A DNA stretch of 64,000 nucleotides from Rhizobium sp. BK418 (GTDB lineage: Bacteria; Pseudomonadota; Alphaproteobacteria; Rhizobiales; Rhizobiaceae), in assembly GCF_004341105.1 (NCBI RefSeq), contig NZ_SLZK01000007.1:350247-414246 (forward strand). The letters run 5' to 3'. Positions 45,201 through 55,300 of the stretch are shown in pieces; position 1 is the stretch's first letter; each line of letters starts with the position of its first letter. The notes under the pieces are model-generated. The model was not told the origin of the DNA. It did no database searches and was given only the letters and a program-made list of their open reading frames with translations. The translations under genes were made by a program, and so were the position numbers.

Positions 45201-45402
45201 GCCGCTCGTGCTGGCAACGGGTGCGGGCGCCTCCGCCCGCAAGTCGATCGGGATATCGGTCTTCAGCGGCATGATCGCATCGACCTGCCTTGCCGTGCTT
45301 TTTGTCCCGTCTTTCTACGTCGTGCTGCAGCGCTTCGAAGAATTCCGAAAGCGCCGCAGTAAAACTCCGGCGGAAGCCGATGCGGAGATGGCAGCGCAAT
45401 AG
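42235..45402 (+). CDS. RND multidrug efflux pump (AcrB/MexB family)
   Basis: A 1055-residue inner membrane pump of the HAE1 group, about the length of AcrB (1049). It has twelve transmembrane helices, two large periplasmic loops and the proton-relay Asp pair in GIVVDDAIVIVEG of helix 4. The start FFIERPVLANVLALV is family-typical. The C-terminal ASKNAILIVEYA segment is also intact. It forms an operon with the adaptor at 40996-42192 and lacks a local regulator. Confidence 0.95.
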   Translation: MISRFFIERPVLANVLALVFVLIGAVALFQLPVAQYPNVVPPTVQVTTRFPGASAKTLVDTVALPIEQQVNGVQDMLYMQSTSASDGTYSLTVTFAIGTDPDQAQVLVQNRVAIAMSSLPQAVQVQGVTTQKKSTAILGFVSLTSPDSRYDSLFLSNYAVINLQNELARLPGVGNVTVFGAGQYAMRIWMDPNLLQARGLTPQDIVNVVQQQSQEVTAGQIGIPPVPAGQTFQYTLNVNGRLNDAADYENIIVKVDGLDGGRVTRIRDIGRVELGAQTYSQSFMQNGRPAAGIGIFQLPEANAIAVAEAVNAKMAELSKSFPQGLEYHVPFDTTKFVKASINEVYVTLIEAGILVLIVILAFLQDWRAMLVPATTVPVTIIGAFAAMAAMGFTVNLSTLFAIVLAIGIVVDDAIVIVEGVARHIEAGMSGRKAAEKAMDELLGPVIGITLVLMAVFIPAAFLPGLTGQLYRQFALVIAATALISAINAVTLKPTQCALWLRTPVPPEKRNFFYRSFNSIYDRCERGYVRLINAMVHHSVVMVILALALMGVAVWGLSRVPTAFLPIEDQGYVLINAQLPDGAAKERTDAVLAQVGKIAEETPGVDQVLTISGMSVLDNNASLQNAGVAYVVLKDWDERLKEKGQDLLSIYQHLNGALESILVAKTLVIVPPPIQGVGNASGFTMQVELKNGVSDYALLQALSDTIVKNGEAQSSLQRLSTPFRSNVPQFEVSVNRIKAETLGVTVGQVFSALSGYVGSSYVTQFNKFGRTFQVYAQASSEFRVSPNDIRNLKVKAGDGTMVPLGTVVDVTPMQGPSLISLYNLYPSATIVGGPATGFSSGQALDVMEQIANHTLPPGTGYEWTALSYQEKAVGGQIYYIFALAMLLVYFVLAGQYESWILPFAVLLAVPLALLGTVGALMAAGVANNLYTQIGLILLIALASKNAILIVEYAREKRAEGMEILDAAVEAARLRFRPILMTSFAFILGVLPLVLATGAGASARKSIGISVFSGMIASTCLAVLFVPSFYVVLQRFEEFRKRRSKTPAEADAEMAAQ

Positions 45403-45415
45403 GCCTGCAAACGGC

Positions 45416-45745
45416 CTATTGTACGATCACCTGCACATAAACGCCGCCGCTCTTGGCGTAATACAATCCACCGCAGCGATAGTAATAGCCGCCGTAATAG
45501 GGACCATAGATGCAGCCCGGAGGCAGCACGGGGATCGTCGTCGCCGTTCGACGGACAACCCGGCGCGTCGTCCTGCGGGCAACACCGGCATAGGATAGCG
45601 GTGTCAAAGGCCGACCGATGACGGCACCCGCCGGAGTGGCAAAGCCGATCGCGAACGGCAGCGGACCTTGTCCCTCAATGCGAAAATCGGTGAAGGTCAT
45701 CGCGCCGGCAAGGGCGAGGGCAAATGCGAGCTTGCTGAAAGTCAT
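45416..45745 (-). CDS. small secreted protein with Tyr/Gly-rich C-terminus
   Basis: A 109-residue protein with an N-terminal hydrophobic segment (LAFALALAGAMTFTDF), an Arg-rich stretch (ARRTTRRVVRRTATT) and a Tyr/Gly-rich tail with two Cys (PPGCIYGPYYGGYYYRCGG). It is probably periplasmic or surface-exposed. It overlaps the end of the DUF2092 gene by 4 bp (ATGA), so the two are translationally coupled. Related small proteins of unknown function occur beside DUF2092 genes in rhizobia. Confidence 0.7.
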   Translation of the reverse strand: MTFSKLAFALALAGAMTFTDFRIEGQGPLPFAIGFATPAGAVIGRPLTPLSYAGVARRTTRRVVRRTATTIPVLPPGCIYGPYYGGYYYRCGGLYYAKSGGVYVQVIVQ

Positions 45746-46532
45746 TTCATCTCTCCTGTATCGGCAACGGGCGCGGGAAGCTCATCGATCGACTGGAGTT
45801 CGCTCAAATCGACGGTCTTGGCATTGGCCGGGATCTCGATGTTGTAGGAGGTGGCGGCAACCTCCGCTCCGCTTTTGAAGTCGCTGATCTCAAGCGTGTA
45901 TTGCGGCGCCTGGACGACATGCTTGCTGGTAATCACATAGCGCCGCGGTATCGGCTGCGACCCGGTCTGTATCCAGATCTGCCAGTCGAGTTCCGGTGTC
46001 CGGAAGGTCAGATATTCGCATTCCACCCCGTCGACGAAGGCGCTGGAGATATGCTTGGCCTCAGTCACGTCAGACATCAGGATATCGTAGACATGCGACG
46101 ACAGAAGATCCGCACCAGGCGCTTCCGCGCCCGCATCGGCAAGCCTGTCGATCAGATCGTCGAGCGAGCCCTTGCCGTCGATCTTTGCATAAGCATCGAG
46201 GTTCTTCCCATGCACTGTCAGCGTCGAACCGTCGAAACTGACGTCGATATCGGCAAAACCTCCGGTTCTTGTGACACGCAATTTGTCGGGTCTCGTGATG
46301 TTGGCCGTACCCGAGCTTACGAACTGCAGCTTTTCGAAGTCCGCGTCACAGCCTCGAGCGAAGATTGATAGTTGAAGGATATTGTCTTCTGCGCCACCAG
46401 AAAATCGGACATGGCCTTAAGAAGGTCTTTAGCATCATCCGCCCACGCAGGCGTCGGCAGGACAAGGCCGGCGGCAATCACGGAATAGGTTAGTATTCGT
46501 TTCAATCGCGATAGATGAGAAGTCGATGACAT
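45742..46532 (-). pseudogene. DUF2092 periplasmic protein gene with frameshift
   Basis: Two minus-strand frames together form one DUF2092 protein. The 5' part (46532-46317) has a signal peptide (ILTYSVIAAGLVLPTPAWA) and DDAKDLLKAMSDFLVAQKTI; the 3' part reads FEKLQFVSSGTANITRPDKL then RVTRTGGFADIDVSFDG to the stop at 45742. The frame changes near 46341-46346, where one missing base (for example a G in ACGGCGGAC) would explain it. The coding trend continues cleanly on both sides, so it is a recent mutation or sequencing error. The function of DUF2092 is unknown. Confidence 0.75.
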
Positions 46533-46699
46533 GGCAATTGCCTTTCACTTGTGTCGTCATTGAATTCATCGATGCTGGGATTTCGATGCGAAAAATGGAT
46601 GGCCGCCCGACGGTCATCCTCCTTTACCGTCATGGAAATCGCCTCGCCCGGAGGCTTAGGCGTTCCCAACGAACGTCGAAAATGAAGGAGAGCAGGCCT

Positions 46700-47497
46700 C
46701 TATAGTCCGGAGCTCAGTACCCGATGGCACGCCGGCGACACGCGCTGCAGATTGTCCCGCAGGCACGAAATCACGCGGCCCCCGCCGACAGGCACCGCCC
46801 GGCAAAAAGCCCGGAAATCCGGCCCGCAGGCTTCCCGCGCGATCATCAATTCTTCACGCGGAGAAAAGTCAGGCATTGCCGCCGGCTTGGTCGGCACCGG
46901 TGCCGCAGCAGTGGCAGAACCTCCGCCTACAGCGGGAGCACCTGACGCACCCAATGCCGCAACGGCCTGCTGGCAGGGCGCCGACAGGCGAGCACTGTGC
47001 TGCTGTAGGCAGGAAAGTGCCGCTGCACCACCTGGAGTCACGCCGGAGCATTGCGCCATGAAGTCGGACCTGCAGGCCGATTTAACGGCACTGCGTTGCG
47101 CTTCGGTCGGTTGAGCCGCCGTCTGGGCGCCGCTCGCCGGCGCGGGCGTTGCCGTCCCCGTTGTAGCGGGCGCCGTTTGGGTTGGCTCGGCGGATGTCGA
47201 TTTCGGCTTGACGGTGATAGCGGAGACCGCCTTGCGGCAGGCAGCAGAAAGAGTGGAATCATGCTGCTGCAGGCATTGCAGCGCCTCCATGCCGCCCGGC
47301 TGCACGCCGGAGCATTGTGCGATGAAATCGGACCGGCAGGCTGATCTGATCGCGCTTTTCTGCTCTTCGGTTGGCGCCTGCGCAACGGCAATCCCGGCGA
47401 AAAGACTGGCGCAGACAACGCTTGATATCGATAGTCCGGACAAGAGTTGACGTCTCCCGCGCCGCCTTGTCCTTAGAGAAGATGCACGTTCTCGCAT
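46700..47497 (-). CDS. secreted protein with three Cys-rich GLG1-like repeats
   Basis: A 265-residue protein with an N-terminal Arg-rich region, a signal-anchor (SISSVVCASLFAGIAVAQA) and three repeats of pattern ACxxDFxAxC...PGG..LxCLQxH...C. The repeats lie near residues 50-95, 135-180 and 220-260 and resemble the cysteine-rich (PF00839-like) repeats. A Pro/Ala/Thr linker joins repeats 1 and 2. Each repeat has four conserved Cys, so disulfides in the periplasm are likely. The start at 47497 follows GGGAGGGG. The role is unknown. Confidence 0.8.
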   Translation of the reverse strand: MRERASSLRTRRRGRRQLLSGLSISSVVCASLFAGIAVAQAPTEEQKSAIRSACRSDFIAQCSGVQPGGMEALQCLQQHDSTLSAACRKAVSAITVKPKSTSAEPTQTAPATTGTATPAPASGAQTAAQPTEAQRSAVKSACRSDFMAQCSGVTPGGAAALSCLQQHSARLSAPCQQAVAALGASGAPAVGGGSATAAAPVPTKPAAMPDFSPREELMIAREACGPDFRAFCRAVPVGGGRVISCLRDNLQRVSPACHRVLSSGL

Positions 47498-47939
47498 TGT
47501 CCCCTCCCACAAATATTCATCGATTTACGGCATGAAAACAAATACTCCGGCTGAACAAGACAACAGGATCTCGAAAGGTCGGTGAAAGTCGCGAAACCGG
47601 AATTGTGGAATGTCCACCTGTCTTTAGAATTAGCACATTCGAATTCTATAGACTAGGCTCGAATATCCGTTCAAGGACTAGCGTGTTGTGCTTTTATGTT
47701 GGCTGTAAGATGCATTTTGTGTCGCCGCACGGAAACAAGAATTCCAGTCATCTATGCTTCGCATCAAGTTGGCTCTGTTTTGAGTAAACTGTAACAGACT
47801 GGCGGCGTTGCCAACATTTGCTACGTTGGCACCCCGGAGACTCCGCAAACTGCGGAGATATGGAGTTGAATTTTCCCGACATTGCCTACGTTTGAAGGCA
47901 AATCTTCTGTCTTCGCTCCGTTTCATCTCAAGGACATAA
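47498..47939. other. intergenic region with two inverted repeats
   Basis: This 440-bp, relatively AT-rich stretch has no supported gene. It contains GCCAAC / GTTGGC (47810-47830, 9-nt gap) and the perfect hairpin CTCCGCA-AAC-TGCGGAG (47841-47857), both within 130 bp before the SLC13 gene. They could be an operator and a 5' UTR hairpin. Confidence 0.4.
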
Positions 47940-49777
47940 ATGAACTATCAGCTCGCGCTCGTCCTGTTTCTGCTTCTGACGGCGGTAACCATGTTCGCGA
48001 TCAACAAGCCGCGCTTCGATGCCGTCGGCTTGTTGATGCTCGTCGCAATGCCGTTTACGGGCGTCATCACAATGAACGAAGCGCTGGCGGGTTTTAGTGA
48101 TTCTTCTGTAATCCTTATTGCGGCTCTGTTCGTCATAGGCGAGGGCCTAGTGCGAACAGGCGTCGCAAGGCAAGTGGGCGACTGGCTGGACGCCAAAGCC
48201 GGCGCCAGCGAAAGCCGATTGTTGGCCCTTTTGATGGTCGCGGTCGCGGGCCTGGGCGCCTTTATGAGTTCGACGGCGGTGGTTGCCATTTTCATCCCCG
48301 TCGTACTGCGCATTTCGCAAAACCGTAGTCTGCCTCCCGGGCGGTTGATGATGCCCCTCAGTGTTGCGGCTCTTATCAGCGGCATGATGACCCTCATTGC
48401 GACCGCACCCAATCTTATCGTCAATGCCGAGTTGTCCCGCCATGGCATAGAGGCGTTCAGCTTTTTCAGCTTTACCCCCTTTGGACTACCCGTGCTCGCC
48501 CTCGGTATCGTCTATATGCTGGTCGCCCGAAAAACGCTGACAGCACAGGCGACGGACGCCGGAAAATCGCCACATCGATTCACTTTGGGTGACTGGATCG
48601 AGCGCTATAATCTTGCTGCCCGCGAGCGACGTTTCCTTGTCACCGAACATTCGGCAATGGTTGGCAAGCGGCTCGATGAACTGCAACTGCGCCGCGCCGG
48701 AGTAAATCTGCTCGCGATCGAGCGTGGCTCGGGGCTGTCCGCGGAAGTGCTCCGCCCTATGCCACACACCCGGATCGAAGCGGGAGATACGCTACTTGCA
48801 GATGTGAACGGATCGGAAACCCCTTTCGAGGCGCTTTGCCAAACCTATTCTCTAGAGGTTCGCCCGCTCCAGCAAGGAACGATTATTTCAATGATCGGTC
48901 TCAGGAGATCGGCATGGTCGAGGTCATCCTGCCGGCCGAGTCCGGCCTGCTTGGCCAGACAATTCCGGAAGCTCAATTGCGCTCGGAATACGGTCTCACC
49001 GCGATTGGGCTGAGACATGGCACTCAAGTTGTGACAGATCACCTGCTGGTCGAGAAGCTCAAGCAGGGCGATACGCTATTGTTGGTCGGCTTCTGGTCAG
49101 ACATAAACGATCTGCGCAACAATACAGCCGACATGGTCGTGCTTAATATTCCCTCGGACTTCGAGGCGGTACTGCCGGCTCCGGGACGCGCACGGCGTGC
49201 GCTCGCAGTACTCGGCCTTACGGTCCTCCTGATGATCACCGGTGTCGTACCGAATGTTCACGCCGCGCTGATCGGTTGTCTGTTGATGGGATTGCTCGGT
49301 TGCGTCAATTTCAACAGCGCCTATGCATCGATCTCCTGGAAAACGCTGGTCTTGATCGTTGGCATGCTGCCATTCTCGCTTGCCCTACAGGGGACAGGAG
49401 GTATCGATCTTATAGCCGGAGCGGTGATCGATATTGTTGGTGCACATTCTCCATATCTAATCCTTGCCGCCCTCTTTGCGATCACTGCTCTCCTCGGTCT
49501 TTTCATTTCAAATACCGTCACGGCAGTCCTGATGGCGCCGATAGCCGTGGCCATCGCCCAGGACATTGGTGAATCTCCGCGGCCCTTTGCCATGATTGTC
49601 GCGCTTGCCGCATCGACAGCCTTCATGACACCGGTTTCCTCGCCGGTGAATATGCTCGTCGTCGGACCCGGCGGATATAGCTTCGGCGATTTCGTCAAGG
49701 TCGGCGTCCCCCTTTCTATTATTGTGGCGATCGTGAGCATTATGCTGGTTCCACTGCTGATTCCCCTGGGGCAATGA
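47940..49777 (+). pseudogene. SLC13/DASS-type permease with RCK_C domains, frameshifted
   Basis: Two overlapping plus-strand frames make up one transporter of about 612 residues. The first frame (from 47940) has five helices, SSTAVVAIFIPVVLRIS (about 103-119) and an RCK_C/TrkA-C domain; the second (to 49777) carries the second RCK_C part (EVILPAESGLLGQTIPEAQL) and six more helices with SNTVTAVLMAPIAVAIAQDI and TPVSSPVNMLV. The frame changes between about 48860 and 48885 (PLQQ to RNDYF). Related proteins import sulfate or dicarboxylates with Na+. It may be non-functional or a sequencing error. Confidence 0.75.
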
Positions 49778-49835
49778 ACTCGCGGTGGAGCGCGGCGTCG
49801 AAGTCCACTGTGACAGCTGAGCTCGTAGGGTGATG

Positions 49836-50906
49836 TCAGGCAGAGAGACCGAGCAACAGATGCTCGAGACTTGAGACATGATCGGATTCCTGTGGCCTGG
49901 ATCGTCCAATGAAATAGCCGCGACCATCCCACCCGATCTCTCGCGCTTCCTTGGGGGATATGCCGAACTCCTGCCGGAACGCGCGGCTGTATGCCGAGGC
50001 GTCGAGGAAACCCCACTGCTCCGCTATACGCGCGACTGGACGCATGTCGGAACTGTCAGACAAGGCGTCCCGCGTCCGAAGCAGACGCTGACGTCGAATA
50101 TAGGCCGAGATGCCGCCAAACGGTTCAAACAATCTGTACAGGCGGGATCTCGACACACCGAGTTCGGCGCAGAGCATATCCGGAGCGAGGTCGGCTTGCG
50201 CAAGCTTGAGATCGATCAGTCGCCTTGCCCGCTCTATCAATATCGAATTGATCGGTCCTTTGGCCTCCGCAAAGCGGTTCCGCGACGGCGCCAGGCACAT
50301 CTCTATGAGGCAGCGCGTAGCTTCGACGACGTAGGGGAGTTCGGTGATCCGCAGGTCGGGCAAGGATCGATCGAGGAGAAACAGGTAGTCTCCCAGCAGC
50401 GACCCGAGCCGGCCATCAACCTTTGCATTCAGCTTTTCGTCACGCACCAGGCTCGAAGCGAACAGATCGCGCGGTATGAACAAGGTCAGAACGCCTTCCG
50501 CCTCCATCTCCGCTTCGAAGGGTCTTGCCAGACAGTGCAGATCCGGCAAAGCCCCCCGTTTCGCATAGGTATCGCCACGCTTGGATGAGTGGAATGGCAT
50601 CAGGAAGTACAAGTGATCAAGTCTGGTTTTTCTTATGTGCCGCCAATGGTGAGCGTATCCCTTTCCCGGCAGCTTGGTTCGCGTGAAAGCCAGCTTGCCA
50701 AGATCCCAAACCATCTGGCGAGCGGGAAATGACGCATCCTCGCTCTTGGCAAGAGAAAGATCCCAAACCCCTTGGTAAGCGGCGCGAAAGACTTCGAACT
50801 GATCTCTTGGGGGAAAAGCCACTGTCGTGAAATCTAGAAAACACGACAGCCTGTCATCTTGAGGCTGGTTCCGATGATCGATTTTCAACCGGGACATACT
50901 GATCAT
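49836..50906 (-). CDS. AraC family transcriptional regulator
   Basis: A 356-residue regulator with an N-terminal cupin-like region of the AraC-binding-domain-2 type (FTTVAFPPRDQFEVFRAAYQ) and a C-terminal double helix-turn-helix: DMLCAELGVSRSRLYRLF and VARIAEQWGFLDASAYSRAF. It is convergent with the broken SLC13 gene. An alternative start lies at 50897. No target is visible nearby other than the RND or AraC genes. Confidence 0.9.
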   Translation of the reverse strand: MISMSRLKIDHRNQPQDDRLSCFLDFTTVAFPPRDQFEVFRAAYQGVWDLSLAKSEDASFPARQMVWDLGKLAFTRTKLPGKGYAHHWRHIRKTRLDHLYFLMPFHSSKRGDTYAKRGALPDLHCLARPFEAEMEAEGVLTLFIPRDLFASSLVRDEKLNAKVDGRLGSLLGDYLFLLDRSLPDLRITELPYVVEATRCLIEMCLAPSRNRFAEAKGPINSILIERARRLIDLKLAQADLAPDMLCAELGVSRSRLYRLFEPFGGISAYIRRQRLLRTRDALSDSSDMRPVARIAEQWGFLDASAYSRAFRQEFGISPKEAREIGWDGRGYFIGRSRPQESDHVSSLEHLLLGLSA

Positions 50907-51324
50907 CGGCGGACCTCAAAGCACTAACGCCTACGAAGTTGCTCACACGTCCAAAGCCCTTCTTCTTACTATAGTCGGAAACAGCTTTTGAATACGCTTG
51001 TGATAAATCGCTATATCGCGTGACGATCCGCCATGCATAAGCCCGTGTAACACCTTGAGCTCAATGGATTTATTCCGCCTTCGCTCACCTAGTGTGAAAC
51101 CATCTGGCGCCTTACATGTCCAATAACGCAACACAATTACACGGCAGTCCTCCACTGATTCTTATCAACCCTCGATAGCAATTTCGGGCTTGTCATTTAG
51201 ACGATTGCGAACTACTTTGCCGCGTAGAGGAATGCCGCTCTTGCGAGCTTGCACGTGCATTAGGCTTAGGCTCGGACCTGAATAGACATCCACGCGATGT
51301 AGGCGTGTCTTATGGTTATTCGCT
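50907..51324. other. intergenic region between two AraC genes
   Basis: This 418-bp region has no convincing gene. A 70-codon minus-strand frame (50943-51155) has SIELKVLHGLMHGGSSRDIA, which loosely resembles a LuxR-type helix-turn-helix, but the rest does not fit. A second small minus-strand frame (51165-51359) shows no similarity. It may contain decayed sequence and the promoters of both AraC genes. Confidence 0.35.
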
Positions 51325-52302
51325 ATGCATAAATCCTTGGAACTGGATTTCAGAGGCATCCAAAGCGAACTTCGTCATACCGAGTTCGTGCGGATGAGGG
51401 ATGTGCTGGGTCCCACGGAGGGCATTTTTCGAACCAAGGAACATGGACATTATCGGCGGATCGATGATTTTGTTTCCCTGTATGTGATGAATTTCGAGGT
51501 CCTCCAGTCCTTTAGCCTGGCGATGGCGCTGAGAGATCTCATCTGTATTCAGATAACGATCAAGGGCAGCTATCATCGCTTGGTTGGCGATCATGTCGAA
51601 CGTGTCAACCCGGCGCAGATACAGATCACCAATTGCCCGCACTCCACCTCGAAAACCGCGGCCGGGACAAAATTGCGCGGGATCATGATTGCCTGCGACA
51701 GACAATATTTCCTCGATCGCTTCGGCCTGAGGCCAGACAACATTCCGGCTCTATACAAGCCGATTTTTCTGACGGATTCCGGCATGGTGGATGCATTGAG
51801 GCTGCCGCCAACACCCTCCATCATCACCACGACGGACCAGATCCTGTCGTGCAGGTACGAAGAGCCGTTGAAGATGATCTATCTCAAGGCGAAGACCATT
51901 GAGATCATCTGCGACGTCGTCGCACAACTCAACGCCTTTTCCTTGCAGAGGGGAAATCGTGTCCGCTCCGTACAGAAAAAGGCTCAGGCGATCGAAACCG
52001 CGGCGGCGATCTACAGGCGAGAGATCTACAACCCGCCTACCATCAAGCAGATGGTGCTTCGCGTCGGCCTGAACCGCAACGAGCTGGCGATAGGCTTTCG
52101 CGAGCGGTTCGGCGCTACACCCCACGCATATGCGCAGAGGGTGAGAATGGAACAGGCCAAGGCTTTGTTAAGCGCCGGACAGCTGTCGATCAGCGAAGTC
52201 GCGAGGCGCGTCGGCTACGAAGGCTATTCGAGCTTTTCGCGCGCCTACCATATGCACTACGGCCATGCCCCCTCCCTTAGCGCCCATCCCGACGACAGGT
52301 AG
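51325..52302 (+). CDS. AraC family transcriptional regulator
   Basis: A 325-residue regulator with an N-terminal ligand-type domain (about 1-200) and a C-terminal AraC DNA-binding domain: TIKQMVLRVGLNRNELAIGF and ISEVARRVGYEGYSSFSRAY (about 230-310). It ends 5 bp before the stop of the convergent RND pump gene. It may regulate that efflux system, though this is inference from proximity. Confidence 0.9.
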   Translation: MHKSLELDFRGIQSELRHTEFVRMRDVLGPTEGIFRTKEHGHYRRIDDFVSLYVMNFEVLQSFSLAMALRDLICIQITIKGSYHRLVGDHVERVNPAQIQITNCPHSTSKTAAGTKLRGIMIACDRQYFLDRFGLRPDNIPALYKPIFLTDSGMVDALRLPPTPSIITTTDQILSCRYEEPLKMIYLKAKTIEIICDVVAQLNAFSLQRGNRVRSVQKKAQAIETAAAIYRREIYNPPTIKQMVLRVGLNRNELAIGFRERFGATPHAYAQRVRMEQAKALLSAGQLSISEVARRVGYEGYSSFSRAYHMHYGHAPSLSAHPDDR

Positions 52303-52306
52303 CTCT

Positions 52307-55300
52307 CTAAGCTGTCTGCCGGCGTCGAAAGTATCGACCTATACTGTCGAAGAACACGTAGAGCGCCGGTATGAGTATGATGCCGATGGCGGCTGCGGCC
52401 AACATGCCGGCAATAATGGTCATTCCGATCGCAACACGGCTGGCGGCGCCCGCTCCGCTGGCGAACACCAATGGCAATGCACCGAAGATCGTCGCCAGCG
52501 CAGTCATGAGAACCGCACGAAAGCGAATATGCGCGCCTTCGATTGCCGCTGAGACAAGATCCTGTCCCGCCTCGTGCGCTTCCTTCGAGAATTCGACGAT
52601 CAGGATCGCGTTCTTGGCCGCAAGTCCTACAAGCAATACCAGGCCGATCTGCACGTAGACGTTCAGATCGATGCCAGCGACATGAATTCCGATGAGAGCG
52701 CCCAGAATGGCGACAGCCACCGAAGTGATGACCGAAAGCGGAATCGACCAGCTCTCGTATTGGGCGACCAGGAACAGATAACCAAAGATCAGGGCCAGGA
52801 CAAAAATGGTAACCGTCTGCGCAGACGCGGTCGCCTCCTGATAGGAAAGGCCGGACCACTCGAAACCGTAACCTTCCGGAAGGGATCCTGCCGCAGCTGT
52901 TAACGCCTCCATCGCCTGCCCCGAAGAAACACCCGCCGCGGGTTGGCCGTTGACGGTGGCGGCGGTAAATTGGTTGTAACGTGGCAGCAGCGTCGGCTGG
53001 AGCGTCTGGCTCACCGACACCAGAGCTCTCAGGGGAACCATGGCTCCGGTCGTGCTGCGCACATAGAGGTTCAGGATATCGTCTGTTCGGCCGCGATATT
53101 GACTGTCGGCCGCCACGTTCACCTGATAGGTCTGCCCCATGATGTTGAAGTTGTTAACGAAGCTCGATCCCAGCTGCGTTTGCAGAGTGTCGAAGATCGT
53201 TGCCGTGGGCACGTGCAAATTCTCGGCACGCACGCGATCAAGATTGAGATAGAGACCAGGCACTTCGGCGGAAAAGGTCGAAAAGGCTGCGCCGATTCGC
53301 GGATTGGAATTTGCCGAGACGATGAAGGAGCGCGTTACCTGTGCCAATTCCTCCGGGGATTGCCCGCCAAGCGCCTGCAAACGCAGGTCGAAACCTCCTG
53401 ATACGCCAAGGCCCGGGATCGACGGCGGCGGAAATGCGATGACGTTGGCCTCGCTGATCGAAGCCAGAGACCGGTTGAGTTGCATCAGCACGCCACCGAG
53501 ACCTGTTTCGGCCGTCATTCGCTCGCTCCACGGTTTGAGAACAAGCAGTACCAACCCGCTATTGGGCTGCTGGGCGCCAGACAGCAGGCTTGTGCCCGAC
53601 ACGGTGATGACACTATCGACACCATTGATGGTGCGGACCGCCTGCGTGACACGATCCAGCACTGCCTGTGTGCGCGGCAAGGCCGCCGCGTCCGGGAGCT
53701 GAACATTGACGAAAACGATTCCCTGATCCTCGGTGGGCAAAAATCCGGTCGGCGTACGCCCAAACATCCAGGCGCAGATGCCGGCAATCAGCAGGATGAT
53801 CAATCCAGCGACAACAGATCGCCGCGCCAGGCTGGCGACGGTTCCGACATAGCCTTTCCGGACCTTGTTCAGACCTCGGTTGAAATAGGCAAACGGACCC
53901 TTTTCCCTGGCGTCGCCGTGGCGGAGCAAAATCGCACAGAGAGCCGGGCTGAGCGTCAACGCATTGACCGAGGAAATGGCGACCGCGGCGATAATCGTCA
54001 CCGCGAATTGCCGATAAAGTTCACCGGTAATGCCCGGCAGAAAACCGACCGGCGCGAATATTGCGACGAGGACCAGGGTCGTGGAAATGATCGGCCCGGT
54101 AACCTGCTTCATCGCTGCTTCCGCTGCCTCCGCGGGCGAGATGCCGGGATCTTCGGCGAGGACGCGTTGCACATTCTCGACGACCACGATGGCATCGTCG
54201 ACGACGAGACCGATCGCCAGGATGATTGCGAACAGGGTGACGGTGTTCGCGGAATAGCCAAGCACGAGCAGGATGGCAAAAACGCCGACGAGCGAGACGG
54301 GAATCGTCAGGGCGGGGATGAGTGTGGCGCGCCAGCTCTGGAGGAAGAGATAGACGACGAGGATAACGATGATTCCCGTCAGGACGAGGGTATGGATGAT
54401 CTCCGTGATGGTGGCGTTGACAAAAGCAGTCGCATCATAAACCACCCGGTACGAAACATCCGCAGGCAACCGGCTCTGCAGGGCATTCAGTTGCGTCCGG
54501 ACGTCCCGGGCGACGGCGATCGCGTTCGAACCCGGTGACTGGTAAAGGGCAATCGTTGCCGTCGGTTGACCGTCAAGGAGCCCCACCGAGTTATAGGAAG
54601 CTGCCCCGAGTTCGACGCGGGCGATGTCGCGGATACGAACGATACCTCCCTCATTGTTTGTCCTGACGATGATGTCGCCAAACTGTGTCGGGTCGCTGAG
54701 CGGCCCGAGCGCAGAAATGGAATATTGCAGGACCTGGGTGTCGGCAATCGGAGGGGCTCCGATCAGACCGGCAGCGGCCTGAATGTTCTGCTGCTGAATG
54801 GCTGTCGTGACATCGGATGGCACAATCGAAAGTGCCGCCATGCGGATCGGATTAAGCCATATCCGCATGGAATAATCCAAGGCACCCATGATCTGGGCCG
54901 ATCCGACGCCTCTGACGCGCGACAACGGATCAGCGATGTTGATCTTCGCAAAATTCGAGAGGAAGAGGCTGTCGTGCGTCCCGCCCGGTGAAAACAGATT
55001 GACGACCATCAGGAAGTTTGACTGCTGCGACCTGACGTTGACGCCGAGATTTCTTACCGTCGCCGGCAACTGCGCCTGAGCAAGGGCGACGCGATTCTGG
55101 ACGTTGATCTGAGCGATATCCGGATCGGTTCCGACCGCGAAAGTGACGGTCAGTGCATAGGTGCCGCTGGCGCTCGCGCTGGAGGACATGTAGGTCATGC
55201 CTTCCACGCCGTTGACCTGCTGTTCGATCGGCGCCGCAACGGTTTGGGCAAGCGTCTGCGCATCCGCTCCCGGATAGCTGGCCGTCACCTGAACGGTCGG

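Noticed and set aside
50943..51155. Possible LuxR-type remnant
   Set aside because: Only about 20 residues resemble a helix-turn-helix; the rest does not fit, so no gene is called.
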